Shown here one piece after another: positions 26,725 to 35,254 of a stretch of 64,000 bases of DNA. A program made the position numbers and the translations under genes. Origin of the DNA: Brevundimonas sp. (GTDB taxonomy: Bacteria > Pseudomonadota > Alphaproteobacteria > Caulobacterales > Caulobacteraceae); assembly GCF_013912065.1 (NCBI RefSeq), contig NZ_JACESA010000001.1:248001-312000 (forward strand), read 5' to 3'. How positions within the stretch are numbered: the first letter of the stretch is position 1; the number at the start of each line of letters is the position of its first letter. Under the pieces are notes generated by a model. That model saw only the letters and a program-made list of their open reading frames with translations, did no database searches and was not told where the DNA came from.

Positions 26725-28254
26725 ATGACCACCCTGACCATCGGCGAACAGCCTCTGACCCTGGCCCAACTTCGCGCCGTACTGGACGGCCCGACGACTG
26801 TCTCGATCACGCCCGCCGCCTGGGCCGATGTCGACAGGGGCGCGGCTGTGATCGCCGCCATCGTGGCCGAGGGCCGCACCGTTTACGGGGTCAACACCGG
26901 TTTCGGCCTCCTGGCCAACACCTCCATCGCGCCCGGCGATCTGGAGACCCTGCAGCGCAATCTGGTGCTCAGCCACGCCTGTGGCGTCGGCCCCCTGCTG
27001 CCGGACGCCGTGACCCGCCTGATGATGGTGCTGAAGATCGCCTCCCTGTCGCGCGGCGCCTCGGGCGTCCGGCGCGAGACGCTGGAGGCCCTGATCGCCC
27101 TGGTCAACGCCGATGTCCTGCCTTGTATCCCGTCCAAGGGGTCGGTCGGCGCCTCGGGCGACCTGGCGCCCCTCGCCCATATGAGTTGCGTCCTGATCGG
27201 CGTCGGCGAAGCGCGTCTGGACGGTCGGACCTTGGAGGCCGAGGCGGCGCTGGCCCAGGTCGGCCTGACGCCCCTGACCCTGGGTCCCAAGGAAGGTCTG
27301 GCCCTGCTGAACGGCACCCAGTGCTCGACCGCCCTGGCCCTCGCCGGCCTTTTCGCGGCGGAGGCCGTCTTCGCCGCCGGGATCGCGGCCGGCGCCCTTT
27401 CGGTCGACGCCCTGAAGGGATCGGACGCGCCGTTCGACCCGCGCATCCACGCCCTGCGCGGCCAGCCCGGTCAGATCGCCGTGGCGGCGCGGCTGCGTGA
27501 ACTGATGGCGGGGTCCGCCATCCGCGACAGCCACCGTGACGACTGCGCCAAGGTGCAGGACCCCTATTCCCTGCGCTGCCAGCCTCAGGTCATGGGCGCC
27601 GTGCTGGATGTTCTGAACACCGCCGCCGCCACGCTGGAGCGCGAGGCCAACGCCGTGACGGACAATCCGCTGGTCTTCATCGAGGACGGCGACGTCGTCT
27701 CGGGCGGCAACTTCCATGCGGAACCCGTTGCTTTCGCAGCCGATCAGATCGCCATGGCTCTGTGCGAAATCGGCAATATCTCCGAGCGTCGCACCTCGAT
27801 TCTGGTCGATCCCAAGATGAGCGAACTGCCCGCCTTCCTGGTCAAGGAAAGCGGTCTCAACTCCGGCTTCATGATCGCCCAGGTCACGGCGGCGGCCCTG
27901 GTCGCCGAAAACCGGATGGTGGCCCATCCGTGCAGCGTCGACACCGTACCGACCAGCGCCAATCAGGAAGACCACGTCTCCATGGCCACCCATGGCGCGC
28001 GCCGCCTGCTCGACATGGCCGAGAACACGGCCGCCGTGGTCGGGATAGAACTTCTGGCGGCGGCCCAGGGACTGGAATTCCACCGCCCGCTGACCAGCTC
28101 CCCGGCGCTGGAACAGGTCTTCACCCTCGTTCGCGAAGCTGCGGCGCCCTATGCCAGCGACCACTATTTCGCGCCCGACATCGCCCGGGCGACGGACGGC
28201 GTCCGGGCTGGACGCTATCGGGTCTTCGCGGACGGTCTGCTGCCGTCCGCCTGA
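26725..28254 (+). CDS. hutH: Histidine ammonia-lyase
   Basis: First step of histidine degradation, L-histidine to urocanate and ammonia. The 509-residue product has the MIO-forming Ala-Ser-Gly in [30 protein letters not shown] near residue 50, [31 protein letters not shown] and [14 protein letters not shown] 26725 follows the hutU stop directly; a TTG one codon earlier is less likely. Completes the plus-strand hutGUH arm, presumably under the shared HutC operator. Confidence 0.97.
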   Translation: MTTLTIGEQPLTLAQLRAVLDGPTTVSITPAAWADVDRGAAVIAAIVAEGRTVYGVNTGFGLLANTSIAPGDLETLQRNLVLSHACGVGPLLPDAVTRLMMVLKIASLSRGASGVRRETLEALIALVNADVLPCIPSKGSVGASGDLAPLAHMSCVLIGVGEARLDGRTLEAEAALAQVGLTPLTLGPKEGLALLNGTQCSTALALAGLFAAEAVFAAGIAAGALSVDALKGSDAPFDPRIHALRGQPGQIAVAARLRELMAGSAIRDSHRDDCAKVQDPYSLRCQPQVMGAVLDVLNTAAATLEREANAVTDNPLVFIEDGDVVSGGNFHAEPVAFAADQIAMALCEIGNISERRTSILVDPKMSELPAFLVKESGLNSGFMIAQVTAAALVAENRMVAHPCSVDTVPTSANQEDHVSMATHGARRLLDMAENTAAVVGIELLAAAQGLEFHRPLTSSPALEQVFTLVREAAAPYASDHYFAPDIARATDGVRAGRYRVFADGLLPSA

Positions 28255-28273
28255 TCTGCTCAGCCGGAGGCCC

Positions 28274-29305
28274 TCAGTCGAACGGTTGAAGCGGCGCGCG
28301 ACGAAGCGCCGCCAGGTTTCCGGAATTCGTACAGAAGCAGGTCGTTCTCAGTTGCCGGATAAGGCCCTGGAAATGGGCCACAACCGCCTCCGTGGACAGG
28401 GTCGCCGCCTGAAGGGCCCCGGCAGCCTGGCCGACGATATCGGCCCCCAGGCGAATGGCGCGGGCGACGTCCAGCCCGTCACGGATCCCGCCTGACCCGA
28501 TCACCACGGCATCCGGGCAGGCGCGCCGGACATCGACGATGGCGCGCGGGGTCGGTATCCCCCAGTCCGCGAAGGCCAGGGCGTGCGCCTTGTCGGCCGG
28601 ATCGGCGGCGCGTTCGCCTTCGATCAAGGCCCAGTTGGAGCCGCCGGCGCCCGCGACGTCCACGGCCGCCGCCCCCATGTCGATCAGACGTCGCGCCGTC
28701 CGGCCCGACAGACCGGCGCCGGTCTCCTTGACCACCACGGGAACCTCGATCTTGCGGATCAGCGCCTCCAGCGCCGCCCCGACGCCCCACCAGTCGCGGT
28801 CGCCCTCGGGCTGGCAGGCTTCCTGAAGCGGGTTCAGATGGACGATCAGGGCGTCCGCCCCGATCATCTCGATCACCCGGCGCGCCTCGTCCAGACCAAA
28901 GCCGCGCGTCAGCTGGGCCGCGCCGATGTTCGACAGGATGGGCGTGTCCGGCGCCCGGCGACGCAAACTCAGATCAAGCCCGGCTGCGGCGGAGTCCTGA
29001 AGGGCTGTGCGTTGCGATCCCACGGCCAGGGCGATGCCCAGATGCTGGGCGGCCTCCGCCAGACGCGCATTGACCGCCTCGGCGCGCGCCGGTCCGCCCG
29101 TCATCGAACTGATCAGCAGGGGCGCTTTCAGCCGTCGTCCCAGGAAGTCGGCGCCCAGGTCGATCTTGTCATGATCGAGGTCCGGCAGGGCCTCATGCAC
29201 GAAGCGGATCGAGTCGAAACCGGCGTCACGCGCGTGACGCCCGCGCCCGGACAGCACCACGTCCAGGTGCTGGTCCTTGCGGTCGGTCGGAGGGGCGTCG
29301 CTCAT
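28274..29305 (-). CDS. fni: Isopentenyl-diphosphate delta-isomerase, type 2 (FMN)
   Basis: Interconverts IPP and DMAPP with FMN and NAD(P)H. The 343-residue TIM barrel begins [12 protein letters not shown], then [10 protein letters not shown] near residue 63, [30 protein letters not shown] (catalytic Gln region), [25 protein letters not shown] and [16 protein letters not shown] for FMN phosphate. This type is often found with carotenoid genes in Caulobacterales, but here it stands alone, convergent with hutH and downstream of the PPC-domain protein gene on the same strand. Confidence 0.95.
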   Translation of the reverse strand: MSDAPPTDRKDQHLDVVLSGRGRHARDAGFDSIRFVHEALPDLDHDKIDLGADFLGRRLKAPLLISSMTGGPARAEAVNARLAEAAQHLGIALAVGSQRTALQDSAAAGLDLSLRRRAPDTPILSNIGAAQLTRGFGLDEARRVIEMIGADALIVHLNPLQEACQPEGDRDWWGVGAALEALIRKIEVPVVVKETGAGLSGRTARRLIDMGAAAVDVAGAGGSNWALIEGERAADPADKAHALAFADWGIPTPRAIVDVRRACPDAVVIGSGGIRDGLDVARAIRLGADIVGQAAGALQAATLSTEAVVAHFQGLIRQLRTTCFCTNSGNLAALRRAPLQPFD

Positions 29306-29345
29306 CCGGCCCGCCTAAGGCCGGATCGTGGCTCCGGTGGGGCGA

Positions 29346-31172
29346 TCAGGGCTGGCGTTCGACGGTCAGGGCGTAGGCGCCTGTCTCGTTGGGACCATAG
29401 GCGCGGGCGCGCACCACGTACCAGCCGTCGTCCGGCGCGGTCCAGTCCAGCTTGGCGTGGGTGTCCGACAGGCTGTCGTCGTCGCTGGCGAGACTGTCGA
29501 AGTCCTCGCCGTCCTCGCCCAGGTCGATGAAGGCGTCGAAGGCGTTGGACACCAGGGTGATCCGCAGCTTCTCGTCCTTCTTGGCCTGGAACCTATAGGC
29601 GTCGAAATAGGCCCCCTCGTCGGTCATGGCGTCGGTCACGCCCAACGTCCCGCGCGCTGTGGCGCCGACCAGGATACTGCCCGGCTTGGGCTCCGGGCCG
29701 CGTTCGATCAGTTCCAGCGCGTAAAGCCCCTTCTCCTCCGCCGACAGCGGCGAGGCGCGCAGGATGTAGTCGCCCGAGGCCGGCAGGGTGAAGTTCAGGC
29801 GCGAGTCCGTGCCTTCCGCCAGGCCGTCGTCATCGCTGGCCAAGGCTTCGTATTCGCCGTCGGCGGATCCGACCTCCAGATAGGCGTCGAAATCGCCCGA
29901 GCGAAGAATGGCCTGGATGCGCTGACCCTCCACGCCGGTGAAGACATAGGCGTCATAATATTTGCCGTCGTCGGCCTGGGGATCCTCGGTCGTGATCTCG
30001 CCCTCGACCGTCTGGCCAAAGGTCGCGACGATCGGCGGCGGCGGCGGAGCGACTTCGGTCAGTTTCAGAACGAACCGCCCCTCGCCGTCGCCGCTAAGGG
30101 CGCGGGCTTCGATGACATAGTCGCCGGCTGCTTCGAGCGTCTGGGCGATCCGCGAGTCGGTGCCCGAGCCGGCGCCGTCGTCGTCCTGGGCCAAGACGCT
30201 GTTGTCCGACGCCCTGCGCAGGGTCAGATAGGTGTCGAAGTCCTTCGACGACAGTTCCACCGCCACACGCTGTCCGGCCTCGGCGGTGAACCGATAGAAT
30301 TCAGCACGCTGGCCGTCGTCATTGATCCCGGTGTCGTCGCCCAATGCGCCGGTAAGGCTGTCGCCGATGACGATGGGCTTGGCCGGCGGCGCGGGCGGAG
30401 CCTCGGCGAGACCGAGGGTATAGCGCCCTTCCCCGTCCTCCAGCGCCGTGGCCCGGATCACATACTCTCCAGCCTCAGGGACCGTGAACACAAGACGGGA
30501 GTTCAAGCCATCATCGGGACCGTCGTCATTCTGGGCCAGTTCGACGAAGTCGGGGCCGTTCATCCGGCCTATCCGCACCAAGGGGTCGAAGGCCTCGGAC
30601 TCAAGGGTGACGACCACCCTCTGACCGGCGGCGGCGCGGAAACCATAGGCGTCGTAGTGACCGCCGTCCTCCTGCTCCGGGTCGCGGTCGGTCAGTTCAC
30701 CGGTCAGTTCCGAACCCAGGCGGATGGCGGACGGACGCGGCGCGCGCGGCGGCGCCGGTCGTTCGCTTAAGGACAAGCTGTAGTCTCCACCGTCCTGCCC
30801 TGACAGGGTGCGGGCGCGCAGGATATAGGTTCCTCTGGTTTCGGGCGTGAACTGCAGGCGGGCGTCCGTGCCTTCACCCAGACCGTCATCGTCCTCCGCC
30901 AGCGGATCGTCCGACCCCACGGCATAGAGCGCCAGATAGGCGTCGAAGTCGCTGGAGCGCAGAACGGCTTCCAGCCTCTGGCCCGCCCGCGCCTCGAACC
31001 GGTAGTCGTCATAGCGATAATCCTCGTCTCCCGTCGCCGCGGCGTCGCCGTCCGTCAGGGCCCCGTTCACCGAAGCGCCGATCCTCAGGGCTTGCGCGTC
31101 CTGAGCCAGGACCGGCGAGGCCGCCCACAGCAGAGCGACGGCGCTGGCGGCGGCGAGGAACGAGGTTTTCAT
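29346..31172 (-). CDS. Secreted protein of five tandem PPC (pre-peptidase C-terminal) domains
   Basis: The 608-residue product has a Sec signal (MKTSFLAAASAVALLW, then ASPVLAQ) and five repeats of about 105-115 residues, each of the form GxxxxGxLt...YDxYxFxAxxGQRvxvxLxSxxFDxYLxl....LAxDDDGxxxGTDSRL.ft....GxYxIRAxxLs....GxYxLxL. Repeats begin near residues 28, 147, 262, 375 and 488. The DDD/DDG loops suggest calcium binding, as in known PPC folds. PPC domains normally hang at the C-terminus of secreted peptidases, but no catalytic domain is present. Possible roles are adhesion or a chaperone/binding role in the periplasm or outside. Aspartate-rich and acidic, unlike its neighbours. Confidence 0.82.
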   Translation of the reverse strand: MKTSFLAAASAVALLWAASPVLAQDAQALRIGASVNGALTDGDAAATGDEDYRYDDYRFEARAGQRLEAVLRSSDFDAYLALYAVGSDDPLAEDDDGLGEGTDARLQFTPETRGTYILRARTLSGQDGGDYSLSLSERPAPPRAPRPSAIRLGSELTGELTDRDPEQEDGGHYDAYGFRAAAGQRVVVTLESEAFDPLVRIGRMNGPDFVELAQNDDGPDDGLNSRLVFTVPEAGEYVIRATALEDGEGRYTLGLAEAPPAPPAKPIVIGDSLTGALGDDTGINDDGQRAEFYRFTAEAGQRVAVELSSKDFDTYLTLRRASDNSVLAQDDDGAGSGTDSRIAQTLEAAGDYVIEARALSGDGEGRFVLKLTEVAPPPPPIVATFGQTVEGEITTEDPQADDGKYYDAYVFTGVEGQRIQAILRSGDFDAYLEVGSADGEYEALASDDDGLAEGTDSRLNFTLPASGDYILRASPLSAEEKGLYALELIERGPEPKPGSILVGATARGTLGVTDAMTDEGAYFDAYRFQAKKDEKLRITLVSNAFDAFIDLGEDGEDFDSLASDDDSLSDTHAKLDWTAPDDGWYVVRARAYGPNETGAYALTVERQP

Positions 31173-31265
31173 GGAGGATCTCCGGGAGTCTGCAGCGGAT
31201 CATAGACGCCGAACCGCGACGGCTGTAAATCGCGCCATCCCCATTTCCCCGCCCCGGAGTCCTCC

Positions 31266-32189
31266 ATGTCAGCCGAGCCCCCACGCGCGACCCCGATCGA
31301 CGGCAAGGCCTTTTCGGTCGCCCTGGTGGACCGCGTCGCCGCCGCGGCCGCGCGTCTGGAGGCCAGCCAGGGCGTGAAGCCGGGCCTGGCCGTGGTCATC
31401 GTCGGCGAGGACCCGGCCAGCCAGATCTATGTCCGCAACAAGGGCGAGACGACGCTGCGGGCGGGCATGCGATCCGACACCCATCGTCTGGCCGAGACGA
31501 CCTCCCAGGACGAACTGCTGGCCATGATCGCCCAGTTGAACGACGACCCCGGCATTCACGGCATCCTGGTGCAATTGCCCCTGCCGAAACACATCGATTC
31601 GTCGGTGGTGCTGGACGCCATCGATCCGGACAAGGACGTCGACGGCTTCCATGTCGTCAACGCCGGACGGCTGGCCGTCGGCCTGCCAGGCCTGGTCCCC
31701 TGCACGCCCCTGGGTAGTCTGATGCTGCTGAAGGATCAGTTGGGCGATCTGACGGGACTGAACGCAGTCATCGTCGGTCGGTCCAATATCGTCGGCAAGC
31801 CCATGGCCCAACTTCTGCTGGGCGAGAGCTGCACGGTCACCATCGCCCATTCGAAGACCCGCGACCTTCCCGCCCTGTGCCGCACCGCCGACATCCTGGT
31901 CGCCGCCGTCGGTCGGCCCGAGATGATCAAGGGCGACTGGATCAAGCCGGGCGCCACCGTGATCGACGTCGGCATCAACCGCGTCCCCTCGGCCGATCCC
32001 GTCAAGGCTGCCGAGGGCAAGACCCGTGTCGTCGGCGATGTGGCATTCAAGGAGGCCGTCGAGGTCGCCGGTCGGATCACGCCTGTGCCGGGCGGGGTCG
32101 GCCCCATGACCATCGCCTGCCTGCTGGCCAACACCTATTCGGCGGCCTGTCGGTCGATCGGAATCGAACCGGAGCCATTGGATGCTTGA
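31266..32189 (+). CDS. folD: Methylenetetrahydrofolate dehydrogenase / methenyltetrahydrofolate cyclohydrolase
   Basis: Bifunctional enzyme of one-carbon metabolism. The 307-residue product has [20 protein letters not shown] with the catalytic lysine at the next positions (KGETT), [59 protein letters not shown] (NADP loop) and [20 protein letters not shown] followed by GVGPMT. GGAG precedes the ATG. Divergent from the PPC-protein gene across a 93-bp gap. Confidence 0.97.
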   Translation: MSAEPPRATPIDGKAFSVALVDRVAAAAARLEASQGVKPGLAVVIVGEDPASQIYVRNKGETTLRAGMRSDTHRLAETTSQDELLAMIAQLNDDPGIHGILVQLPLPKHIDSSVVLDAIDPDKDVDGFHVVNAGRLAVGLPGLVPCTPLGSLMLLKDQLGDLTGLNAVIVGRSNIVGKPMAQLLLGESCTVTIAHSKTRDLPALCRTADILVAAVGRPEMIKGDWIKPGATVIDVGINRVPSADPVKAAEGKTRVVGDVAFKEAVEVAGRITPVPGGVGPMTIACLLANTYSAACRSIGIEPEPLDA

Positions 32190-32250
32190 AGCGTTGCCGT
32201 CCTGAGACGATAGTCGTCGCAACGGCGCAATCGCCGACAGGGGAAAATCC

Positions 32251-32928
32251 ATGGCTCGCTTCAACGCTCGCGCTCTGGCTCTGACCGCCGCCCTCGCCAT
32301 CACCCCGGCCGTGGCCGGATGCGGCTACAATACCATCCCGACCAAACAGGAACGGGCCGAAGCCGCCTGGGCCGATGTGCAGAGCCAGTATCAGCGCCGC
32401 GCCGACCTGATCCCGAATCTGGTCGCCACGGTGCAGGGGGCGGCGATCCAGGAGCGCACGACCCTGACGGACGTGATCAACGCCCGCGCCCGCGCCACTT
32501 CGGTCAATGTCTCGGCCGACGATCTGGATAACCCGCAGGCCTTCCAACAGTATCAGGAGGCTCAGGGTCAGCTGTCCGGCGCCCTGTCGCGCCTGCTGGT
32601 CACGGTCGAGGCCTATCCGCAGCTTCAGGCCAATCAGAACTTCCTCACCCTCCAGTCGCAACTGGAAGGCACAGAAAACCGGATCACCATCGCCCGCCGC
32701 GACTATAACGAAGCCGTGCGCGACTATAACACCACCCTGCGCACCTTCCCGAACGTGATCTGGGCCAAGACGGTGCATGGCGGCTCGCAGCCGATGCAGT
32801 TGTTCACCGCCACCGCCGAGGCCCAGAGCGCGCCCCAGGTGAACTTCAACCTGAACGGCGCCCCCGCCGCCGCGCCGGGCGGAAACGCCGCAGCCGTGGC
32901 GCCGGGCTCGACCCCGCCCGCCCAGTGA
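32251..32928 (+). CDS. LemA family lipoprotein
   Basis: The 225-residue product has an N-terminal signal with lipobox VAGC (Cys near residue 24), then the LemA core: QERAEAAWADVQSQYQRRAD, LIPNLVATVQGAA, an alpha-helical bundle, and SQLEGTENRITIARRDYNEAV, DYNTTLRTFPNVIWA. The tail is Ala/Pro/Gly-rich. LemA proteins are helical membrane-associated proteins of unclear role, often next to TPM-domain genes, as here. GGGGA precedes the ATG. The stop overlaps the GTG start of the next gene. Confidence 0.92.
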   Translation: MARFNARALALTAALAITPAVAGCGYNTIPTKQERAEAAWADVQSQYQRRADLIPNLVATVQGAAIQERTTLTDVINARARATSVNVSADDLDNPQAFQQYQEAQGQLSGALSRLLVTVEAYPQLQANQNFLTLQSQLEGTENRITIARRDYNEAVRDYNTTLRTFPNVIWAKTVHGGSQPMQLFTATAEAQSAPQVNFNLNGAPAAAPGGNAAAVAPGSTPPAQ

Positions 32929-33758
32929 CCCTCCTCCCCGCTCGGACGCGGCGTCCGTCGGGCGTCTTCGCAATCGTCATCGGGCTGATGGCCGTGGCGC
33001 TGCTCGTCCTGCCGGCGGCGGCGCAGTCGAAGCTGGACTTTCCGGCCTTGACCGGCCGGGTGGTGGATCAGGCCGATCTGCTCGACCCGGCGACCGAACA
33101 GGCGCTGACGGCCAAGCTGGCGGCGCTCGAGGCGACATCCAGCGATCAGCTGGTGGTGGTCACCGTCTCCAGCCTGCAGGATCAGGAGATCGAGGACTAT
33201 GGCTATCAGCTGGGTCGCGCCTGGGGCATCGGCCAGAAGGAAGGCGACAACGGCGTCCTGCTGATCGTCGCCCCGACCGAACGCAAGGTGCGGATCGAGG
33301 TCGGCTATGGGCTGGAGCCGATCCTTACCGACGCCTTCTCGTCCCAGGTCATCCGCAACGACATCCTGCCGGCGTTCCGTGAAGGCGACTATCAGGCCGG
33401 GGTCGTCCGAGGCGTGGACGCCCTGATCACCCAGCTGGAGCTCGATCCGGCGGAAGCCCAGGCACGCGCCGCGGCCGCCGCGACCGAACAGGAGGACGCT
33501 GGCGCCGCGCCGATCCTGCCGATCATCATCATCGGCGTCATCTTCTTCATCCTGTTCATGACGGCGGTCGGGTCGGCGGGGCGGGGCCGGCGCCATCGTC
33601 GCGACGGCGTAACCCCGATCCTGATCTGGGCCGCGTCGGAGGCCCTGCGCAACTCCAGCCGAGGCGGCGGCTTCAAGGGCGGCGGCGGATTTGGAGGGGG
33701 CGGTTTCGGTGGCGGCGGCGGCGGTTTCGGCGGCGGCGGAGCATCGGGGGGATGGTGA
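32925..33758 (+). CDS. TPM-domain (YgcG-type) membrane protein
   Basis: A GTG start overlaps the lemA stop (GTGA). The 277-residue product has a signal/TM segment near residues 12-32, a TPM domain (LTGRVVDQADLLDPATEQAL ... NGVLLIVAPTERKVRIEVGY, GLEPILTDAFSS), a second TM near residues 192-210 (ILPIIIIGVIFFILFM) and a tail of Gly/Phe repeats (GGGFGGGGFGGGG). This is the YgcG family layout; the TPM domain has been linked to acid phosphatase activity in plant thylakoids and to photosystem repair, but the bacterial role is unsettled. Likely works with LemA and the next TPM protein at the membrane. Confidence 0.9.
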   Translation: MTLLPARTRRPSGVFAIVIGLMAVALLVLPAAAQSKLDFPALTGRVVDQADLLDPATEQALTAKLAALEATSSDQLVVVTVSSLQDQEIEDYGYQLGRAWGIGQKEGDNGVLLIVAPTERKVRIEVGYGLEPILTDAFSSQVIRNDILPAFREGDYQAGVVRGVDALITQLELDPAEAQARAAAAATEQEDAGAAPILPIIIIGVIFFILFMTAVGSAGRGRRHRRDGVTPILIWAASEALRNSSRGGGFKGGGGFGGGGFGGGGGGFGGGGASGGW

Positions 33759-34438
33759 TGCGGTTCACCGACGAAGATCGGGCGCGGGTCGCCCAGGCCA
33801 TCGCGACGGCCGAGCGCCAGACCTCGGGCGAAATCTTCTGCGTCCTGTCGCGCGGCGTCTCCTCCTATGTCGATGTCAGCCTGGCCTGGGCGGCGGCGGC
33901 GGCTCTTCTTCTGCCTGCGGCGCTGATCCCGCTGGGCCTGGACCTTGCCTGGATTGGCGGCGACGGCTGGGAGGCCGCCCACGCCTCGGCCCAGGCGGTG
34001 GGCGTCGGTCAGGCGCTCGGACTCTACGCCCTGCTTCAGGCGGGGCTTTTCGTCGGCGTGTTTCTGTTGACCCGAATTCCGCCCATCCTGCGCTGGGCGA
34101 CGCCGCGAGGTCTGCGCCGGGCCAGGGTCCGCAAGGCCGCGTTGCAACAGTTTCTGGCGCATGGCGTCCATGTCACCCGCGAACGGACGGGCGTGCTGAT
34201 CTTCGCCGCCCTGGCCGAGCATCAGGTCGAACTGATCGCCGACGAATCCATTCACGCGCAGGTGGAGGAAGCGGTCTGGGCCGACGCGGTTGCGGCCCTG
34301 ACGCGGGGCTTGAAGTCGGGACGGCCGGTCGCCGGCTTCGAAGCCGCGATCGAACACTGCGGCCGCGTCCTGGCGGCGCACTTCCCGCCCCGATCCGACA
34401 ACCCCAATGAACTGCCGGATCATCTGATCCTGCTGTGA
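33752..34438 (+). CDS. Second TPM/DUF477-type membrane protein
   Basis: The 228-residue product starts at one of the overlapping ATG/GTG/ATG codons at 33752-33760 and so overlaps the previous gene. It has a truncated TPM-like N-terminus (TDEDRARVAQAIATAERQTS then GEIFCVLSRGVSSYVDV), two membrane segments near residues 45-70 and 85-108, and a C-terminal TPM-type half (RERTGVLIFAALAEHQVELIADESIHAQV, WADAVAALTRGLKSGR). The TPM fold seems split by the membrane hairpin. Third gene of a lemA-TPM-TPM operon. Function unknown. Confidence 0.82.
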   Translation: MVMRFTDEDRARVAQAIATAERQTSGEIFCVLSRGVSSYVDVSLAWAAAAALLLPAALIPLGLDLAWIGGDGWEAAHASAQAVGVGQALGLYALLQAGLFVGVFLLTRIPPILRWATPRGLRRARVRKAALQQFLAHGVHVTRERTGVLIFAALAEHQVELIADESIHAQVEEAVWADAVAALTRGLKSGRPVAGFEAAIEHCGRVLAAHFPPRSDNPNELPDHLILL

Positions 34439-34513
34439 CCGTCGCAAGGGGGTCGCAATCGACGCCCAAAAGGCCTAGCCCTCCGCTCACGTCCGTCCCT
34501 GCTTCGGGAAGCC

Positions 34514-35254
34514 ATGCCCCGCCTACTGACCTATAACGTCCATCGCTGCGTCGGCACGGACAAGCGACTGGATGTGGATCGCATCGTGGCCGTGATCGGC
34601 GAGCACGAGCCGGACATCGTCTGCCTGCAGGAACTGGACGTCGGTCGGGCCCGCACCGGCAAGGTCGATCAGGCCGAAGCCATTGCGGAAGGCCTGTCGA
34701 TGACATCCCGCTTTCACCCCGCCATGCGGGTGGAGGCCGAACTGTACGGCGACGCCATCCTGACCCCGCACCCCGAAAAACTGATCCGCGCCGACGCCCT
34801 GCCGACCGTGCGGGGCATACCGGGCCTGGAGCCGCGCGGCGCCATCTGGTCAGAGGTCCAGATCGACGGCGTCGCCGTCAATGTGCTGAACACCCACCTG
34901 GGCCTGGTGCCGCGCGAACAGCGGCTTCAGGCGGCGGCCCTGGCCGGGACCGGCTGGCTGGGCGGCTGCAGCGGACCCACGTTGCTGGCCGGCGACTTCA
35001 ACGCCACCTCGATCACCCGTCCCTATCAGACCCTGGCGCGCAAGCTGGACGACTGCCAACGACGGCTGAAGCTGAAGCCGTCGGTAAAGACCTTCCCCTC
35101 GGCCTTTCCGGCGATCCGGATCGACCATTGTTTCGTCAGCCCTGAGGTTCGCGTCACCGCAGTCAGGTCGGTCTTCTCGCCCCTGGCGCGCGTAGCCTCG
35201 GACCACCTGCCCCTGATCATCGATTTCGATCTGGTTCAGCCGAGCGCCGTCTAA
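34514..35254 (+). CDS. Endonuclease/exonuclease/phosphatase (EEP) family protein
   Basis: The 246-residue EEP domain has LLTYNVHRCVGTDKRLD at the start (Asn8), IVCLQELDVGR with the metal-binding Glu near residue 42, VLNTHLGLVPREQRLQAAAL, LLAGDFNAT, IRIDHCFVS and ASDHLPLIIDF. All catalytic elements are present. No signal peptide, so cytoplasmic. Members act on DNA ends, phosphoinositides, sphingomyelin or other phosphodiesters; the substrate is not clear. Its stop overlaps that of the convergent phospholipase D gene by four bases. The pairing of EEP and PLD genes hints at membrane phospholipid handling, which is inference. Confidence 0.85.
   Translation: MPRLLTYNVHRCVGTDKRLDVDRIVAVIGEHEPDIVCLQELDVGRARTGKVDQAEAIAEGLSMTSRFHPAMRVEAELYGDAILTPHPEKLIRADALPTVRGIPGLEPRGAIWSEVQIDGVAVNVLNTHLGLVPREQRLQAAALAGTGWLGGCSGPTLLAGDFNATSITRPYQTLARKLDDCQRRLKLKPSVKTFPSAFPAIRIDHCFVSPEVRVTAVRSVFSPLARVASDHLPLIIDFDLVQPSAV

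Noticed and set aside
33660-33755. Gly-rich codon repeats as a DNA repeat array
   Set aside because: They encode the Gly/Phe tail of the YgcG-type protein, a known feature of the family.
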